This document shows positions 18,301 to 27,307 of a stretch of DNA of 64,000 bases, piece by piece. A model generated the notes under the pieces. It made no database searches, was not told the DNA's origin, and saw nothing but the letters and a program-made list of their open reading frames with translations. Positions within the stretch are counted from its first letter, which is position 1, and every line of letters starts with the position of its first letter. The position numbers were made by a program, and so were the translations under genes. The stretch comes from Spirosoma spitsbergense DSM 19989. Lineage in GTDB: Bacteria > Bacteroidota > Bacteroidia > Cytophagales > Spirosomataceae. The stretch spans positions 1-64,000 of the forward strand of contig NZ_KB893411.1 in assembly GCF_000374085.1 (NCBI RefSeq). The letters run 5' to 3'.

Positions 18301-21300
18301 GACGAAACCAGTTTAAAGGCTAAATACGTCTTCAACGAACTGTACCGTACCACCAAGGCGGATGCTCAGCAGATAGCCGACAAAAATAAATTTTTCCTGA
18401 AAGGCTCGTTCCAGTCGGGCAACGGGGCCGAAGTGCAACTGCCTTACGGGGTCAATGAACAGTCGGTTACGGTTACGGCGGGCGGGGTACCCCTCAGCGC
18501 CGGAGTGGATTATGTACTCGAAGCGCAGATTGGCCGGTTGCGGATTATTAACGAGAGTGTGACGAATTCGGGTCGTGAGATTCGGATTAGCTACGAACAA
18601 CCCGACCTGTTCCAAAACCAGATACGATCGCTGGTGGGTACGCGGCTGGACTATGCTGTCAATCGGGATGTGAGCATCGGGCTGACGGCCATGCACATGA
18701 AGGAAACCCCCGCCGGTTTTCTGACGCGGGTGGCTCTGGGTAATGAGCCGGTCAACAACACCATTCTGGGTGTGAATGCCAACATCCGCAAAGACTCCCC
18801 CGGTCTTACCCGACTGCTGGATGCGCTGCCGGGTGTGCAAACCAAAGAGATGTCGACCATTCAGTTCAATGGCGAAGTGGCGCAACTCTTCCCCAGCACC
18901 AATCAGAAAGCTAACAACGAGAGTTTCCTGGATGATTTTGAAGCGGCCCGGACTATTTATGACCTGACCCGCCAACCCACCCGCTGGCGGCTGGGTGCCA
19001 CTCCGCAGCAGTTTCCGCAGGGCACCTTTGCCGATCCATTGCCTTACGCCTACAACCGCGCCCGGATTTCGGTCTATACCGTAGACCCCAGTATTTTTGG
19101 CTCTACGGGTGTGCTGGGCGTAGCATCCAATATCGATATAGACGATGCGAACGCCCACGTGTACGAACGGCCTTTTTTACCGCAGGAGCTGTTTCCCGGC
19201 CGGTCTGCCCGACCGGTGCAGCTGCCCGAAAACATTCTGGACGTGGCGTATTTTCCGACTGAGCGGGGTATGTACAACTACAACCCGAACCTGGATGCAC
19301 TGGGTCGTTTGCCTAATCCACGAAATAATTTTGGTTCGGTTACGCGGGCTATTGCCTCCGACATTGATTTCGACAATGCCAACGTAGAGAACATAACGTT
19401 CTGGCTCATGGACCCCTTTGTGCCCGGTCCTTCCGGCGTGATTCGGAGCGGGCCCAATCAACAGTTCGACAATACGGGCCGTGTTCAGGGTGGTAAACTG
19501 GTGTTCAACCTGGGCGATATTTCGGAAGATGTCATTAAGGATAGCCGATACGAGTTTGAAAACGGCTTTCCGATTGATTCGGCCATCAGCGTACGAAATC
19601 CCGGCACGGATTCTACCGCCTGGGGCCGGGCACCTACGCGGCAATTCGTAACCAATGCCTTCCAGGCGGGGGCGCGTGAGCAGCAGGATATTGGCCTGGA
19701 CGGATTGAAAAACGACGCGGAAAGGCAACGGTTCAGCAGCTACCTAAACACTATACGGACGCGGGTAACGAACAACCCCGGCGTATTGGCCGACATACAA
19801 CGGGATCCCTCTGGTGATGATTTTCAGTTCTATCTGGGTGAGCAGGCCGATTCGGCCCAGTACATCGTAGGCCGGTATAAGCGGTATATGGGTATGGAAA
19901 ACAACTCGCCCGAAAATACCAGCGCCAACCAGTTCCTGACTCCTGCATCGACAACCCTGCCCGACATCGAAGACCTGAATATCGATAATACCATCAATGA
20001 TAACGAGGCTTATTACGAGTATGAAATAGACCTGCAACCGGGTAAAATAGAAGTCGGGCAGAATAAGTACATTATTGATAAAGTATCTGTGCCAACCAAA
20101 GGGGCACCGGGTGGAGTGGTTACCTGGTATCAGTTCCGGATTCCGGTGCGCGAACCCCTGCGGAAAGTAGGCAGCATCAACGGGTTCAAATCCATCCGTT
20201 TTATGCGGATGTACCTGACCAATTTTGCTGACCCGGTTGTACTCCGGTTTGCCCAGTTGCAGATGGAAGCCAACCAGTATCGTAAATATACCGGCGACCT
20301 GACCCAACGTGGTTTGCAGGAAGTACCCGAACCCTACGACGCCAATTTTACCGTTTCCACCGTCAACGTAGAAGAGAACAGCAGTACGCAGGTTACTGCT
20401 CAGGGGGGAGATAAGTACGTGTACTCGGTACCACCGGGATACGTTCGCGACCGGGACTACACACAGCCTAACATCGTGGAGTTGAACGAACAGTCGATGC
20501 GCCTGAGCGTAACGAACCTGCGCGATGGGGATTCGCGCGGGGCATTCCGGAATACCAATTTCAACCTGCTTTTCCGGGAACGGCTCAAGATGTTTGTCCA
20601 CATGCACAACCCCGATAACGAGAGCGGTCAGGTATCGGCTTTTGTGCGGGTTGGCACGGATTATACGGACAACTACTACGAAATCGAAATTCCCCGACTG
20701 GTTGCAACGCTCTCCGGTAATCAGTCTCCAGAAGCCGTCTGGCCTGATGCCAATGCGCTGGACATTGCACTTCAGGAGTTGATTGACCTGAAAGCAAACC
20801 GTAACCGACAGTTTGGTCGCCGAACGTCATTACCCTTCACGCAGCCTTCTGCCGATGGGCATTACCTGATTACGGTAGTCGGTAACCCCGACCTGAGTTC
20901 GGTGCAGTCGGTGATGATTGGGATGCGTAATCCTAAAATTCTGGGCGATGGCGAACGGCCCAAAACGTTCACCATCTGGGTCGATGAGTTTCGGGCCAAT
21001 GGCTACGACCAGCACGCGGGCATGGCGGCTATCGCGGCTGTCAGTATGAAGCTGGCAGACCTGGGTACCCTCACCGCTTCGGGGCGAATAACGACCTTTG
21101 GTTTCGGGGGCGTTCAGACGCGTATTGGGGAACGGGCCCTGGAAACAACCTCCGAGTTCGGGGTATCGTCTGCACTGGCCATCGATAAGTTTCTGCCCGC
21201 CAGCTGGGGGCTTAAAATTCCGCTGTATGTCAACTACGACCACCGGAATGTGAACCCCCATTTCGACCCGCTCGACCCCGATACCCCCTTGCAAACGTCC

Positions 21301-23604
21301 ATAGACACAAAGCCGGAACTGGAACGGGACAGCTACAAGCAACTGGTGCAGGATAATACCACCCGCCGGGGCTATAACTTCTCGAACGTCAGGAAAGTAA
21401 AAACGAATCCTAATGCTAAATTACACTTCTGGGACTTTGAGAATTTTGCCTTCACTTACGCGTTCAACGACATAAAACGGACGAACATCCTGACCCAGGA
21501 ATACCTGCAACGGCAAAATAAGGGCGGCATCTCGTACACCTACAGTGTGCAGCCGAAAGCGTTTGAGCCCTTCCGGGATGTGGCTTCATTTGAGGCTCCC
21601 TACCTGCGCTGGCTCAAAGATTTTAATTTGACGCTGCTCCCTTCGTTAGTGTCCATCCGAACGGATATGGACCGCAGTTTTATCAAAACCCAACTTCGTT
21701 CGTCGGACCTGACAACGGACGGGATTCTGCCGCAGTTTGAGAAGTACTTCCTCTTCAATCGCTATTATGATCTGACCTGGAACCTGACCCGGAATCTGGT
21801 GCTGACCTATCATTCGCAGGCCAATGCGATTATCGATGAGCCAGCGGGTGATATTGATACGCAGGCCAAACGGGACTCGATTCTGAACAGCATCAAGCAC
21901 TTGGGCCGGATGAAAAACTTCGTGCAGGATATTCGGGCTACGTACCGGCTGCCGCTGGACAAAATCCCGTTGCTCGACTGGATTGCGGCTGATGCTGTTT
22001 ATGGCATTGGCTACCAGTTTCAGGCTAACTCGTTCGGTATTGTTGATTCGCTGGGGGTACCGTTCGGCAATATTATCCGTAACAACCGCGAACAGGGCAT
22101 AACGGGCCGCGTTGATTTGATTCGCCTGTACAATAAAATACGTTACCTGCGGTTTGTCAATACGCCCGCGCCCATTCGGAAAAACTTTGCCCGTAACCCA
22201 GGCGATATTGAGGACATTGAACGGGGTGAAAGTAAGGTGCTGAAAAATTTCACCCGCGTTTTGTTAACCGTACGGGGCATCAACTTCTCGTATATCCGGC
22301 AGGAAGCCACGATTCTGCCCGGCTTTCTGCCCACCCCCCGCTTTTTTGGCCTGAGCCCGGAAAACGCGCCGGGCATTGGGTTTGTGCTGGGTAGTCAGGC
22401 GCACGACATTGCTTATAAAGCCGCGGCAAATGGGTGGATTTCGCCCAGTACGGTCCAGAACACGGCCTTTCAGCAGAACATCACCAAAAAATTTACGGCC
22501 AGCACCACCCTGGAGCCGTTCAAGGATTTCAGGATGCAGATCAACTGGCGACTCGACCGGACCGATGCATACCAGGAGTACTACCGTCCGGGTTCGCAGG
22601 GCGGCCCGTTCGAAACCCAGACGCCCGTGCGCAGTGGTCAGTTCAGCATGTCGTTCTGGTCATTCCGAACGGCTTTCAAAGGACTACGTGGCGATAATAC
22701 GTCGGTTCTGTTCGATAGCCTGGAGAGTTACCGACGTTATTTCAGCCAGAAATTGAACGCAATGGCTAAGGGCGAAAACCGGCAGGGAACGTACGACCTC
22801 AATTCGCAGGATGTGTTGGTTCCTGCATTTTTTGCGGCCTACAGCGGTCAGCAAAAAGAAAAGGCGAAGTTCTCCCCGTTCTATAATTTCCCGTTGCCCA
22901 ACTGGCAGATTACCTACAACGGGCTTTCGGGATTAGGCTTCATTCGGAAGCAGTTCAGCGCGTTCACCATCAACCACAGCTACTCGTCGACCTACAGCGT
23001 AGGAAACTTCATCTCGAATCTGGATTATGGAGCGGCCTACGTGAACCTGGCCGTGCAGGAGTTTGAGCCGGGGCAAATCCTGAATCAACTCAACCAGTTT
23101 GTGCCTATTGTGGCCCTGAGTACCATCACCATGTCGGAGAAGTTTGCGCCCATGCTGGGGATCCAGTTCCAGACCAAGAGTCGCATGACGGGCCAACTGT
23201 CCTACAATCAAAGCCGCGACGTGGCCCTGAGCCTGTCCAACGCGCAGGTGGCCGAACTTCGGAACAAAGATTTGACGGCCTCACTGGGTTTCACAAAGCA
23301 GAATTTCCGGATACCGTTCCGCATCAACGGGGCCTACAAAAAGCTGAAAAACGACCTGACCTTCTCCTGCGCCCTGACCTTCCGGGATACGCGCACCATT
23401 CAGCGAAAACTGGATGCCGAGCAGATTGTTACGGCGGGTAACGTAAACTTCCAGTTGCGGCCGCAGGTCAGCTACATCGTGAGCCGCCGGTTAAATTTCA
23501 ACCTCTATTTCGACCGTACCTTCAACGACCCACTGGTGTCTAACTCTTTCAAGCGGGCCACCACATCGGGCGGGGTTCAGGTGAAGTTTAACTTAGCCGA
23601 GTAG
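15304..23604 (+). CDS. sprA: T9SS outer-membrane translocon SprA (Sov)
   Basis: The 2766-aa giant has a signal region (about residues 25-50, WLILGCWLLMGLGLSYGQ) and SprA-type segments such as DFKPNGFVTLDFGYLYQFN, EFRANGYDQHAGMAAIA, SFLDDFEAARTIYDL and a C-terminal VQVKFNLAE strand. SprA forms the very large beta-barrel through which T9SS substrates cross the outer membrane, and gliding adhesins depend on it. Known homologues are about 2400-2500 aa; most of the extra length is an N-terminal Ala/Arg-rich tandem repeat (residues 85-293) and a low-complexity tail to about residue 345. No frameshift is visible. It is monocistronic, with a hairpin at 23666-23701. Confidence 0.93.
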   Translation: MVNPYIVHTSLFYHHIPAFGRLLFAQNGWLILGCWLLMGLGLSYGQNPTTPTRRGANKPQQVNGEVESELEKELNPGKVDKRQQINADSARAGVQRAAAARTDSIKKAVQERTDRAASARAAAQRAAAARTDSIKRAVQERTDRAASARAAAQRAAAARTDSIKRAVQERTDRIRVNADSARAGVQRAAAARTDSIKKAVQERTDRIRVNADSARAGVQRAAAARTDSIKKAVQERTDRAASARAAAQRAAAARTDSIKKAVQERTDRADSARAAAQRAAAAQTDSIKKAVQDPTPTRRGAAGRRQQAATDTARANARRQAAARADSVKKAIQDRTDSLRAVRSAGRHPTINWPDRRATRFSDQPSKSPFILRDPKGVSTDFRLGPNGGLDVSERVRTGVSLSGAPTPNSVPGRMDLTSPPASGTGLSGLALPPSQFGLPYRPAETIPFSTYNELQNQRVEQNLWREYSARSDGQSALSGRGLIPKLELPPIIDRLFGGSEVDFKPNGFVTLDFGYLYQFNDNPAYPVRQRRTGNFLFNEQININFNGKIGEKLGVLANFDTKASFNFENAIKLNYRPGGGLPAFGSGQKPGLPAAPTLPGTPNAPGLPGFTPQNESILQGLEVGNISWAVNSQLIPGVQNLFGIKTQLRFGKLNATIVASQQRSRKSEIVLRGGTSNRPFEIRADNYDENQHFFLSQFFRSIYESSLKTLPQVTSGINITRIEVYVTNRTNTTESLRNVVGFQDLGEGNPYSQANPNLPPFSRSNRTPTANGANGLYSKLTSDSNNPLRQVDRTNDVLTSTYGLTKGTDYDLLRAAKRLTDREYRLQPDLGYISLVTPLRNDEILAVSYEYTYQGQRYKVGEMTEDYQARRDGEVLVMKLLKSATLRNNLQLPMWNLMMKNIYGLNTAQITRQGFQLRVIYKDDLTGIDNPNLQEGRRTQNRPLVQLFGMDRLNQQLDAQPDGNFDYVENYTIDSRYGKIIFPVLEPFGAYLERQFDTDETSLKAKYVFNELYRTTKADAQQIADKNKFFLKGSFQSGNGAEVQLPYGVNEQSVTVTAGGVPLSAGVDYVLEAQIGRLRIINESVTNSGREIRISYEQPDLFQNQIRSLVGTRLDYAVNRDVSIGLTAMHMKETPAGFLTRVALGNEPVNNTILGVNANIRKDSPGLTRLLDALPGVQTKEMSTIQFNGEVAQLFPSTNQKANNESFLDDFEAARTIYDLTRQPTRWRLGATPQQFPQGTFADPLPYAYNRARISVYTVDPSIFGSTGVLGVASNIDIDDANAHVYERPFLPQELFPGRSARPVQLPENILDVAYFPTERGMYNYNPNLDALGRLPNPRNNFGSVTRAIASDIDFDNANVENITFWLMDPFVPGPSGVIRSGPNQQFDNTGRVQGGKLVFNLGDISEDVIKDSRYEFENGFPIDSAISVRNPGTDSTAWGRAPTRQFVTNAFQAGAREQQDIGLDGLKNDAERQRFSSYLNTIRTRVTNNPGVLADIQRDPSGDDFQFYLGEQADSAQYIVGRYKRYMGMENNSPENTSANQFLTPASTTLPDIEDLNIDNTINDNEAYYEYEIDLQPGKIEVGQNKYIIDKVSVPTKGAPGGVVTWYQFRIPVREPLRKVGSINGFKSIRFMRMYLTNFADPVVLRFAQLQMEANQYRKYTGDLTQRGLQEVPEPYDANFTVSTVNVEENSSTQVTAQGGDKYVYSVPPGYVRDRDYTQPNIVELNEQSMRLSVTNLRDGDSRGAFRNTNFNLLFRERLKMFVHMHNPDNESGQVSAFVRVGTDYTDNYYEIEIPRLVATLSGNQSPEAVWPDANALDIALQELIDLKANRNRQFGRRTSLPFTQPSADGHYLITVVGNPDLSSVQSVMIGMRNPKILGDGERPKTFTIWVDEFRANGYDQHAGMAAIAAVSMKLADLGTLTASGRITTFGFGGVQTRIGERALETTSEFGVSSALAIDKFLPASWGLKIPLYVNYDHRNVNPHFDPLDPDTPLQTSIDTKPELERDSYKQLVQDNTTRRGYNFSNVRKVKTNPNAKLHFWDFENFAFTYAFNDIKRTNILTQEYLQRQNKGGISYTYSVQPKAFEPFRDVASFEAPYLRWLKDFNLTLLPSLVSIRTDMDRSFIKTQLRSSDLTTDGILPQFEKYFLFNRYYDLTWNLTRNLVLTYHSQANAIIDEPAGDIDTQAKRDSILNSIKHLGRMKNFVQDIRATYRLPLDKIPLLDWIAADAVYGIGYQFQANSFGIVDSLGVPFGNIIRNNREQGITGRVDLIRLYNKIRYLRFVNTPAPIRKNFARNPGDIEDIERGESKVLKNFTRVLLTVRGINFSYIRQEATILPGFLPTPRFFGLSPENAPGIGFVLGSQAHDIAYKAAANGWISPSTVQNTAFQQNITKKFTASTTLEPFKDFRMQINWRLDRTDAYQEYYRPGSQGGPFETQTPVRSGQFSMSFWSFRTAFKGLRGDNTSVLFDSLESYRRYFSQKLNAMAKGENRQGTYDLNSQDVLVPAFFAAYSGQQKEKAKFSPFYNFPLPNWQITYNGLSGLGFIRKQFSAFTINHSYSSTYSVGNFISNLDYGAAYVNLAVQEFEPGQILNQLNQFVPIVALSTITMSEKFAPMLGIQFQTKSRMTGQLSYNQSRDVALSLSNAQVAELRNKDLTASLGFTKQNFRIPFRINGAYKKLKNDLTFSCALTFRDTRTIQRKLDAEQIVTAGNVNFQLRPQVSYIVSRRLNFNLYFDRTFNDPLVSNSFKRATTSGGVQVKFNLAE
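15556..16182 (+). repeat. In-frame tandem repeats in the SprA N-terminus (seven units of 25-33 codons)
   Basis: Seven units end in AAAARTDSIKKAVQERTDR or a near variant. Two unit types alternate: a 29-aa form opening AASARAAAQR and a 33-aa form opening IRVNADSARAGVQR. The first unit is 31 aa and the last 25 aa. A degenerate eighth copy (TDTARANARRQAAARADSVK) follows. Nucleotide identity between units is high, so the block may vary in length between strains. The sequence predicts long charged helices just inside the mature protein's N-terminus. Confidence 0.85.
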
Positions 23605-23665
23605 GGCGTTCGCGGACCGGGACGTACCCGAAAGGATGAGTAGGTATGCGATAATCATACCATCG

Positions 23666-23701
23666 AAAACCGCGCTCTGTTTAGAAAACCGCGGTTTTTT
23701 T
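23666..23701 (+). terminator. Terminator of sprA
   Basis: AAAACCGCG (23666-23674) pairs with CGCGGTTTT (23690-23698) across a 15-base loop, with a run of seven T from 23695. It begins 62 bases after the sprA stop. Confidence 0.8.
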
Positions 23702-23780
23702 GTGTGGGAATAGGCTGGCTCAAGGTCAGTGTATTTTCATCATGTATCGTAGCTGTAGAGGTGGTAGGGTAGCGGACGAA

Positions 23781-23810
23781 AATCTCCGACACCAATACGC
23801 GTCGGAGATT
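23781..23810. repeat. Perfect 10-bp stem-loop
   Basis: AATCTCCGAC (23781-23790) and GTCGGAGATT (23801-23810) are exact complements around a 10-base loop. No T-run follows; it may be a back-up terminator or an RNA element. Confidence 0.45.
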
Positions 23811-24126
23811 CAGATTTCAACCTAACTTATGTCTTGCTTTTGAGTGATCCGCCGGTAGCAACGGGCTGGTTATTCGTATCTTCCTGTGCCATTTTTGACG
23901 CTGGTTTACAGATGGATCCGGTAGTAAAATCGACCGGAATACTCACTGAAGGGAACCGCAGGAGGTCGGCAATCAGCCCACCTGACGAGCTGGCTGACCG
24001 GGTACGGGGTGCTGTTTCTGATGCACCGGAACGCGCCCGTCAAACACGGTAGCGTAGGAAGATAGGGAGCGTGATCGAGGCCAGTGCCTAAACGTCGTTT
24101 TTTTGAGCGCATTCCAAGGTATACGT

Positions 24127-24561
24127 TTATTTAGTGGCGCCGATGGTAAAGTGCACGTTGCTATCATCTACTCCGTTGATAGTCAAATTGTTGCTATTCA
24201 GTTCGCCAATCTGCTCACCGTCATACTTGAAGGTTAGTTTGCCGCTGCCTGCGTCGAACACATCGACACCACCGCCCGACAGCACAATGAACTCGCTGTT
24301 GTCTGATTTCTGGCGAATATTTACATCCATACTCACTTTGCCGGCCGACTCGCGTGCCACAGTAATGGTGCCTTTAAGATTGGTCTGGCTGGCGGGCAGG
24401 GTTTGGCCGTTGAACGTCAGTTCCGAATAGGTGTACGAACCAGCAGCCTGGGCTGCGGCATCGGGAGCAACAGCGTCATTGTTTTTCTTACAGGCCGTAA
24501 TGAGGGTGGTGGTTAGCAGCAGCACGAATGCTACAGAACGGAAGCGTACTATGGTTTTCAT
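24127..24561 (-). CDS. Small lipoprotein, unknown function
   Basis: The 144-aa product has a lipoprotein signal with lipobox LITAC (Cys24) followed by KKNND, then an Ala-rich linker. The body, starting GSYTYSELTFNGQTLPASQ, is beta-rich (KGTITV, KVSMDVNIRQK, KLTFKYDGEQIG, VHFTIGATK) and ends without a sorting domain. It resembles small lipocalin-like or hypothetical lipoproteins of Bacteroidota but I cannot name the family. It would be anchored in the inner or outer membrane. It lies 83 bases downstream of the next leftward gene, which encodes an outer-membrane protein. Confidence 0.6.
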   Translation of the reverse strand: MKTIVRFRSVAFVLLLTTTLITACKKNNDAVAPDAAAQAAGSYTYSELTFNGQTLPASQTNLKGTITVARESAGKVSMDVNIRQKSDNSEFIVLSGGGVDVFDAGSGKLTFKYDGEQIGELNSNNLTINGVDDSNVHFTIGATK

Positions 24562-24644
24562 TGGTTTGATCGTTAGGCCACGGTAAATGGTTTGACCATT
24601 TGTGCGGGCGGTGAAAAAGGAGGAAAGTAATTGACGGATAACGC

Positions 24645-25415
24645 TTAAAATTTAGCGGCTACGCCTAACCGCAGGGCTGAAACGCCATAGCCCACTTCGG
24701 CAAAACCGCCGACTTTCTCGCTGAACATGTACCGGCTGCCGAGGTGAATACCCAGAAACAGACCGCTGTTGTAGGGGCTGGCGTAGTTATCGTAGCCATA
24801 GGTATCCTTGTAGCCAGCGTAGCGCAGTCCCAGCGTGGCCCCCACGTAGGGGTCGAATTTGTCATTCTGTACATCCAGCAATTCGCCTAGGTGGTACGAG
24901 GCTCGCGTCCCGGCATACACGAAGGTATAGTTCCATTTGTAGCCACCTGAATTGTAGCCGTACCGGAAATAATCGACCGAGCCACCCACAGAGATGTTGT
25001 TATTTTTGGTGGTCACTTCAAACGACATGCCTATCGGCAGGCCACCGCCGTAATAGGCCGCGAGGCCGATGCCCGCGTTAAGGTATTTGTAACGGGTACC
25101 GGCCAGCGTTTTGGCGGGTTTCGCGGGCGCAGTCCCAACCGGAGCCGTAGCCACCCGACGGTTGGTCGGGACCGGTGCTGACGTGGCTGTAGCCAGAGCG
25201 GAAGAACTGGCCGGTTGAGCAGGTGCCTGGGTAGCGACCGGTTTGGCTGTTGCTGTCGGTTGGCCAGCCGGGCGGGAAGAAGCCGGGCGCGTTGTGGTAA
25301 TGGGTTGTTTGACTGGTAAGGCCGGCCGTTTCGACTGGCCCAGCATGGGACTGGTAGCACTGGATACTGTCAGGATCACAGCCAGCAGGTTGTTTTTTGT
25401 AAACAGGGTGTTCAT
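24645..25415 (-). CDS. Outer-membrane beta-barrel protein with Pro/Ala/Thr-rich linker
   Basis: The 256-aa product has a signal peptide (about residues 1-27, ending MLGQ). A long low-complexity linker follows (about 30-105, rich in Pro, Ala and Thr). A C-terminal domain of about 150 residues has alternating strands (KYLNAGIGLAAYYGGGLPIG, GYNSGGYKWNYTFVYAGTRA, FAEVGYGVSALRLGVAAKF) and the terminal aromatic-x-Lys-Phe of outer-membrane barrels. It looks like an eight-stranded porin-family barrel. The linker may cross the periplasm. Function unknown; it may be co-transcribed with the lipoprotein downstream. Confidence 0.7.
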   Translation of the reverse strand: MNTLFTKNNLLAVILTVSSATSPMLGQSKRPALPVKQPITTTRPASSRPAGQPTATAKPVATQAPAQPASSSALATATSAPVPTNRRVATAPVGTAPAKPAKTLAGTRYKYLNAGIGLAAYYGGGLPIGMSFEVTTKNNNISVGGSVDYFRYGYNSGGYKWNYTFVYAGTRASYHLGELLDVQNDKFDPYVGATLGLRYAGYKDTYGYDNYASPYNSGLFLGIHLGSRYMFSEKVGGFAEVGYGVSALRLGVAAKF

Positions 25416-25835
25416 ACAGATTTGTGTTTTGAAAAAAAGAAATGTTCAGCGGGACAGTGTAAATCCCGTTGCAAACCTACGCCCGCCCCAGGCCTACATC
25501 CAGGCCCGGTTGTGTCAACTGCGCAAATGAATATACCAACCGGATTTTTGACCGGATGAAGTGGTTTAGGGCCAGAACAGATGGCAGTGAAGGACAGAAG
25601 CGACGCATGGGATGAAGCCGGGTGAGGTACGGCACGAACCGGCTCTCGGGCTGATAAACGGTTCAGCCGCAGTTCATCCGGCTCTTTGTCCGGTTCAGAT
25701 AGCCGAGGTTGCGTTTCGGCAGAAAAGCGTTGCCAACCGCTGGCACCATTCGCCAATTTTGATCCGTCAATCACGGCAACGAAGCCATCGACAGACAATG
25801 CCTTCTTCTTTTTTCACCAAAACCAACAACAACCA
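25416..25835. other. Divergent intergenic stretch with an imperfect inverted repeat
   Basis: These 420 bases separate the leftward barrel gene from a rightward secreted-protein gene. An imperfect inverted repeat joins 25538-25560 and 25673-25695 through TTCATCCGG and TCCGGTT blocks. Overlapping frames on both strands have no recognisable features. It probably holds the two promoters. Confidence 0.4.
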
Positions 25836-26210
25836 ATGAACACTTTTTTTGCGCTCGCCCTGGCCGCGACTCTTAGCACGGCCCCCAACACTAACGACGA
25901 CAGCAAGACGCTGCCGAAGGAAGCAACGACCTATATCGTTACCGATAACGTAGCCATCTGGCTGTCGGAGGCTGGTAAACTAAAACTGGCCATTGGTCAG
26001 GATACTAATGAGGCTACAATCGAGTTTCGGAGTCAGAAAGAAACGCTCTACACCAGCACCATTGCGCTCAAGAAGGCCGTTCACCAAACCTTCGACCTCT
26101 GGCAGTTGCCACAGGGCAACTACCAGATTCGGGTAACCATTGGCGGACAAGTCATCAGCAAAACCATTCAGATTGAGTCCGTGCAGTCGCGTACCTGTCG
26201 GTTGATCTGA
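25836..26210 (+). CDS. Small secreted protein with a T9SS-CTD-like strand pattern
   Basis: From the ATG at 25836 the product is 124 aa, with a short hydrophobic leader (MNTFFALALAATLSTA). Longer in-frame starts lack a signal. The segment FDLWQLPQGNYQIRVTIGGQ followed by VISKTIQIE resembles the DLS.LP.G.Y.v.v..g....kki.i pattern of type IX secretion C-terminal domains, but it continues ten residues further with SVQSRTCRLI. It may be a periplasmic single-domain protein of the same fold. Function unknown; next to it lies a truncated LytS kinase relic. Confidence 0.5.
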   Translation: MNTFFALALAATLSTAPNTNDDSKTLPKEATTYIVTDNVAIWLSEAGKLKLAIGQDTNEATIEFRSQKETLYTSTIALKKAVHQTFDLWQLPQGNYQIRVTIGGQVISKTIQIESVQSRTCRLI

Positions 26211-26395
26211 ACGCATTTTGCCCATTTTTCTGGCCTCGTCTGGTTGCTGAACCGGGCGGGGCCTTGGCAGTTCACGCGTTTTTTTACCAGTTCATATACG
26301 GGTAGTAGCAATTGGGGCCGAACTGGCATAGAATGTGCCAACCGGGCTAATTATTTTTGTAAACAGGCTCCGGCTCATTTTTCGGTCTGTTTCCT

Positions 26396-26885
26396 ATGCC
26401 CCGTTTGCTGACTTCACTGGTCGAGAAAGAGCAGTTGAAAAAGACGAACCTGCAAGGCCAGTACAAGAGTCTGAAAAATCAGGTCAACCCGCACTTCCTC
26501 TTCAACCCGCTCAACTCCCTCTCCTCGCTCATTGCCGACGAGCCGCAGCGGGCCGAGCAGTTTGTGGACGAGATGGCTAAAGTGTACCGCCACCTGCTTC
26601 AAACTAACCGCCCCGCTGACACACCAGGCCGCGAAACCGACCTGACTACGCTAACCAATGAACTGACGTTTATCGAGTCGTATTTTCACCTGCTCAAAAC
26701 CCGCTATGCGTCGGGTATCCAGTTGGAGATTACCATCGACTCTGCCGATGAAGACCGGCTGCTGCCCCTGCTCACGCTTCAGGTGCTGGTTGAAAAGGCA
26801 GTGAAGCACAACGTTATCCACGCGGCCAGGCCGCCGATTATCGAAATTAAATCGGCTCCCAACGGGCATCTGCTGGTGCGTTACC
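26396..26885 (+). pseudogene. LytS-family histidine kinase fragment
   Basis: The frame starts MPRLLTSLVEKEQLKKTNLQ and carries LKNQVNPHFLFNPLNSLSSL, the phospho-acceptor motif of the LytS/His_kinase (PF06580) family, with the conserved His in NPHFLFN. The family similarity runs on through LTNELTFIESYFHLLKTRY and LQVLVEKAVKHN. It stops near GHLLVR (about 26880); the ATP-binding G boxes are absent. The membrane part upstream is also missing. The open frame continues to 27070 with unrelated hydrophobic sequence. It is a relic lacking both ends, unlike the intact kinase at 46813-47937. Confidence 0.7.
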
Positions 26886-27307
26886 TGCTTATTCTGTTAC
26901 TGCTTTTTTGGGTTGAAACCCTTCAGGCCCAGCCTCTCAAAAAGCGGGGGCAACTTGGCATTGCCGCCGTAGCTGGATGCGGCATACTTGTTGTAACTCC
27001 AGGTGATCTGAAACCAGCACAAGCAGCAGTGGCCCAACGTATGGTTATGCGTGGAATGCTGCTTGTCTGAACGCTCATTATGATTTCGTCAGTACAGCGT
27101 GCTCCGGTAACGGAAACTGTTCCGGCATAAACACGCCTGTTAATCAACGGGATAACGGTGTCCGCTGTCGTACAGAATTTGTCCGATAATGGACGTTTAT
27201 ACTTTTCTATTTGTGTTAATTCACTAGTAGTCAGTGTTTTATTTGTCTGGCATGATGATGGCTGAAATGTTTTTTCAACGCATCCCCTACCTACTTTTTG
27301 CCAATTC
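26886..27307. other. Junction and intergenic sequence, possible minus-strand remnant
   Basis: On the minus strand a frame encodes ITWSYNKYAASSYGGNAKLP followed by PLFERLGLKGFNPKKQ and a stop near 26902. It looks like the end of a protein, but frames upstream are broken and I do not recognise it. It begins exactly where kinase similarity on the plus strand ends, so 26885 is probably a rearrangement junction. The remainder to 27307 shows no gene. Confidence 0.35.

Larger units (their letters stand above)
23605..24126. other. Intergenic stretch with two hairpins, no gene accepted
   Basis: This 522-base gap follows sprA. It contains the terminator at 23666-23701 and a second perfect stem at 23781-23810. 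Short open frames on both strands between 23834 and 24112 have no recognisable composition or motifs and overlap each other, so I do not call them. Confidence 0.5.

Noticed and set aside
18313-19158. Minus-strand frame of 281 codons inside sprA
   Set aside because: Antisense shadow of a confirmed coding region with no recognisable motif or start context.
19744-20607. Minus-strand frame of 287 codons inside sprA
   Set aside because: Antisense shadow, composition atypical and no family resemblance.
23834-24112. Overlapping short frames after sprA
   Set aside because: They lie on both strands in the same bases, lack motifs and have no plausible start signal.
25412-25798. Minus-strand frame of 128 codons between the barrel and secreted-protein genes
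   Set aside because: Composition is Pro/Ser-rich and irregular, it overlaps the start of the barrel gene, and no family is recognised.
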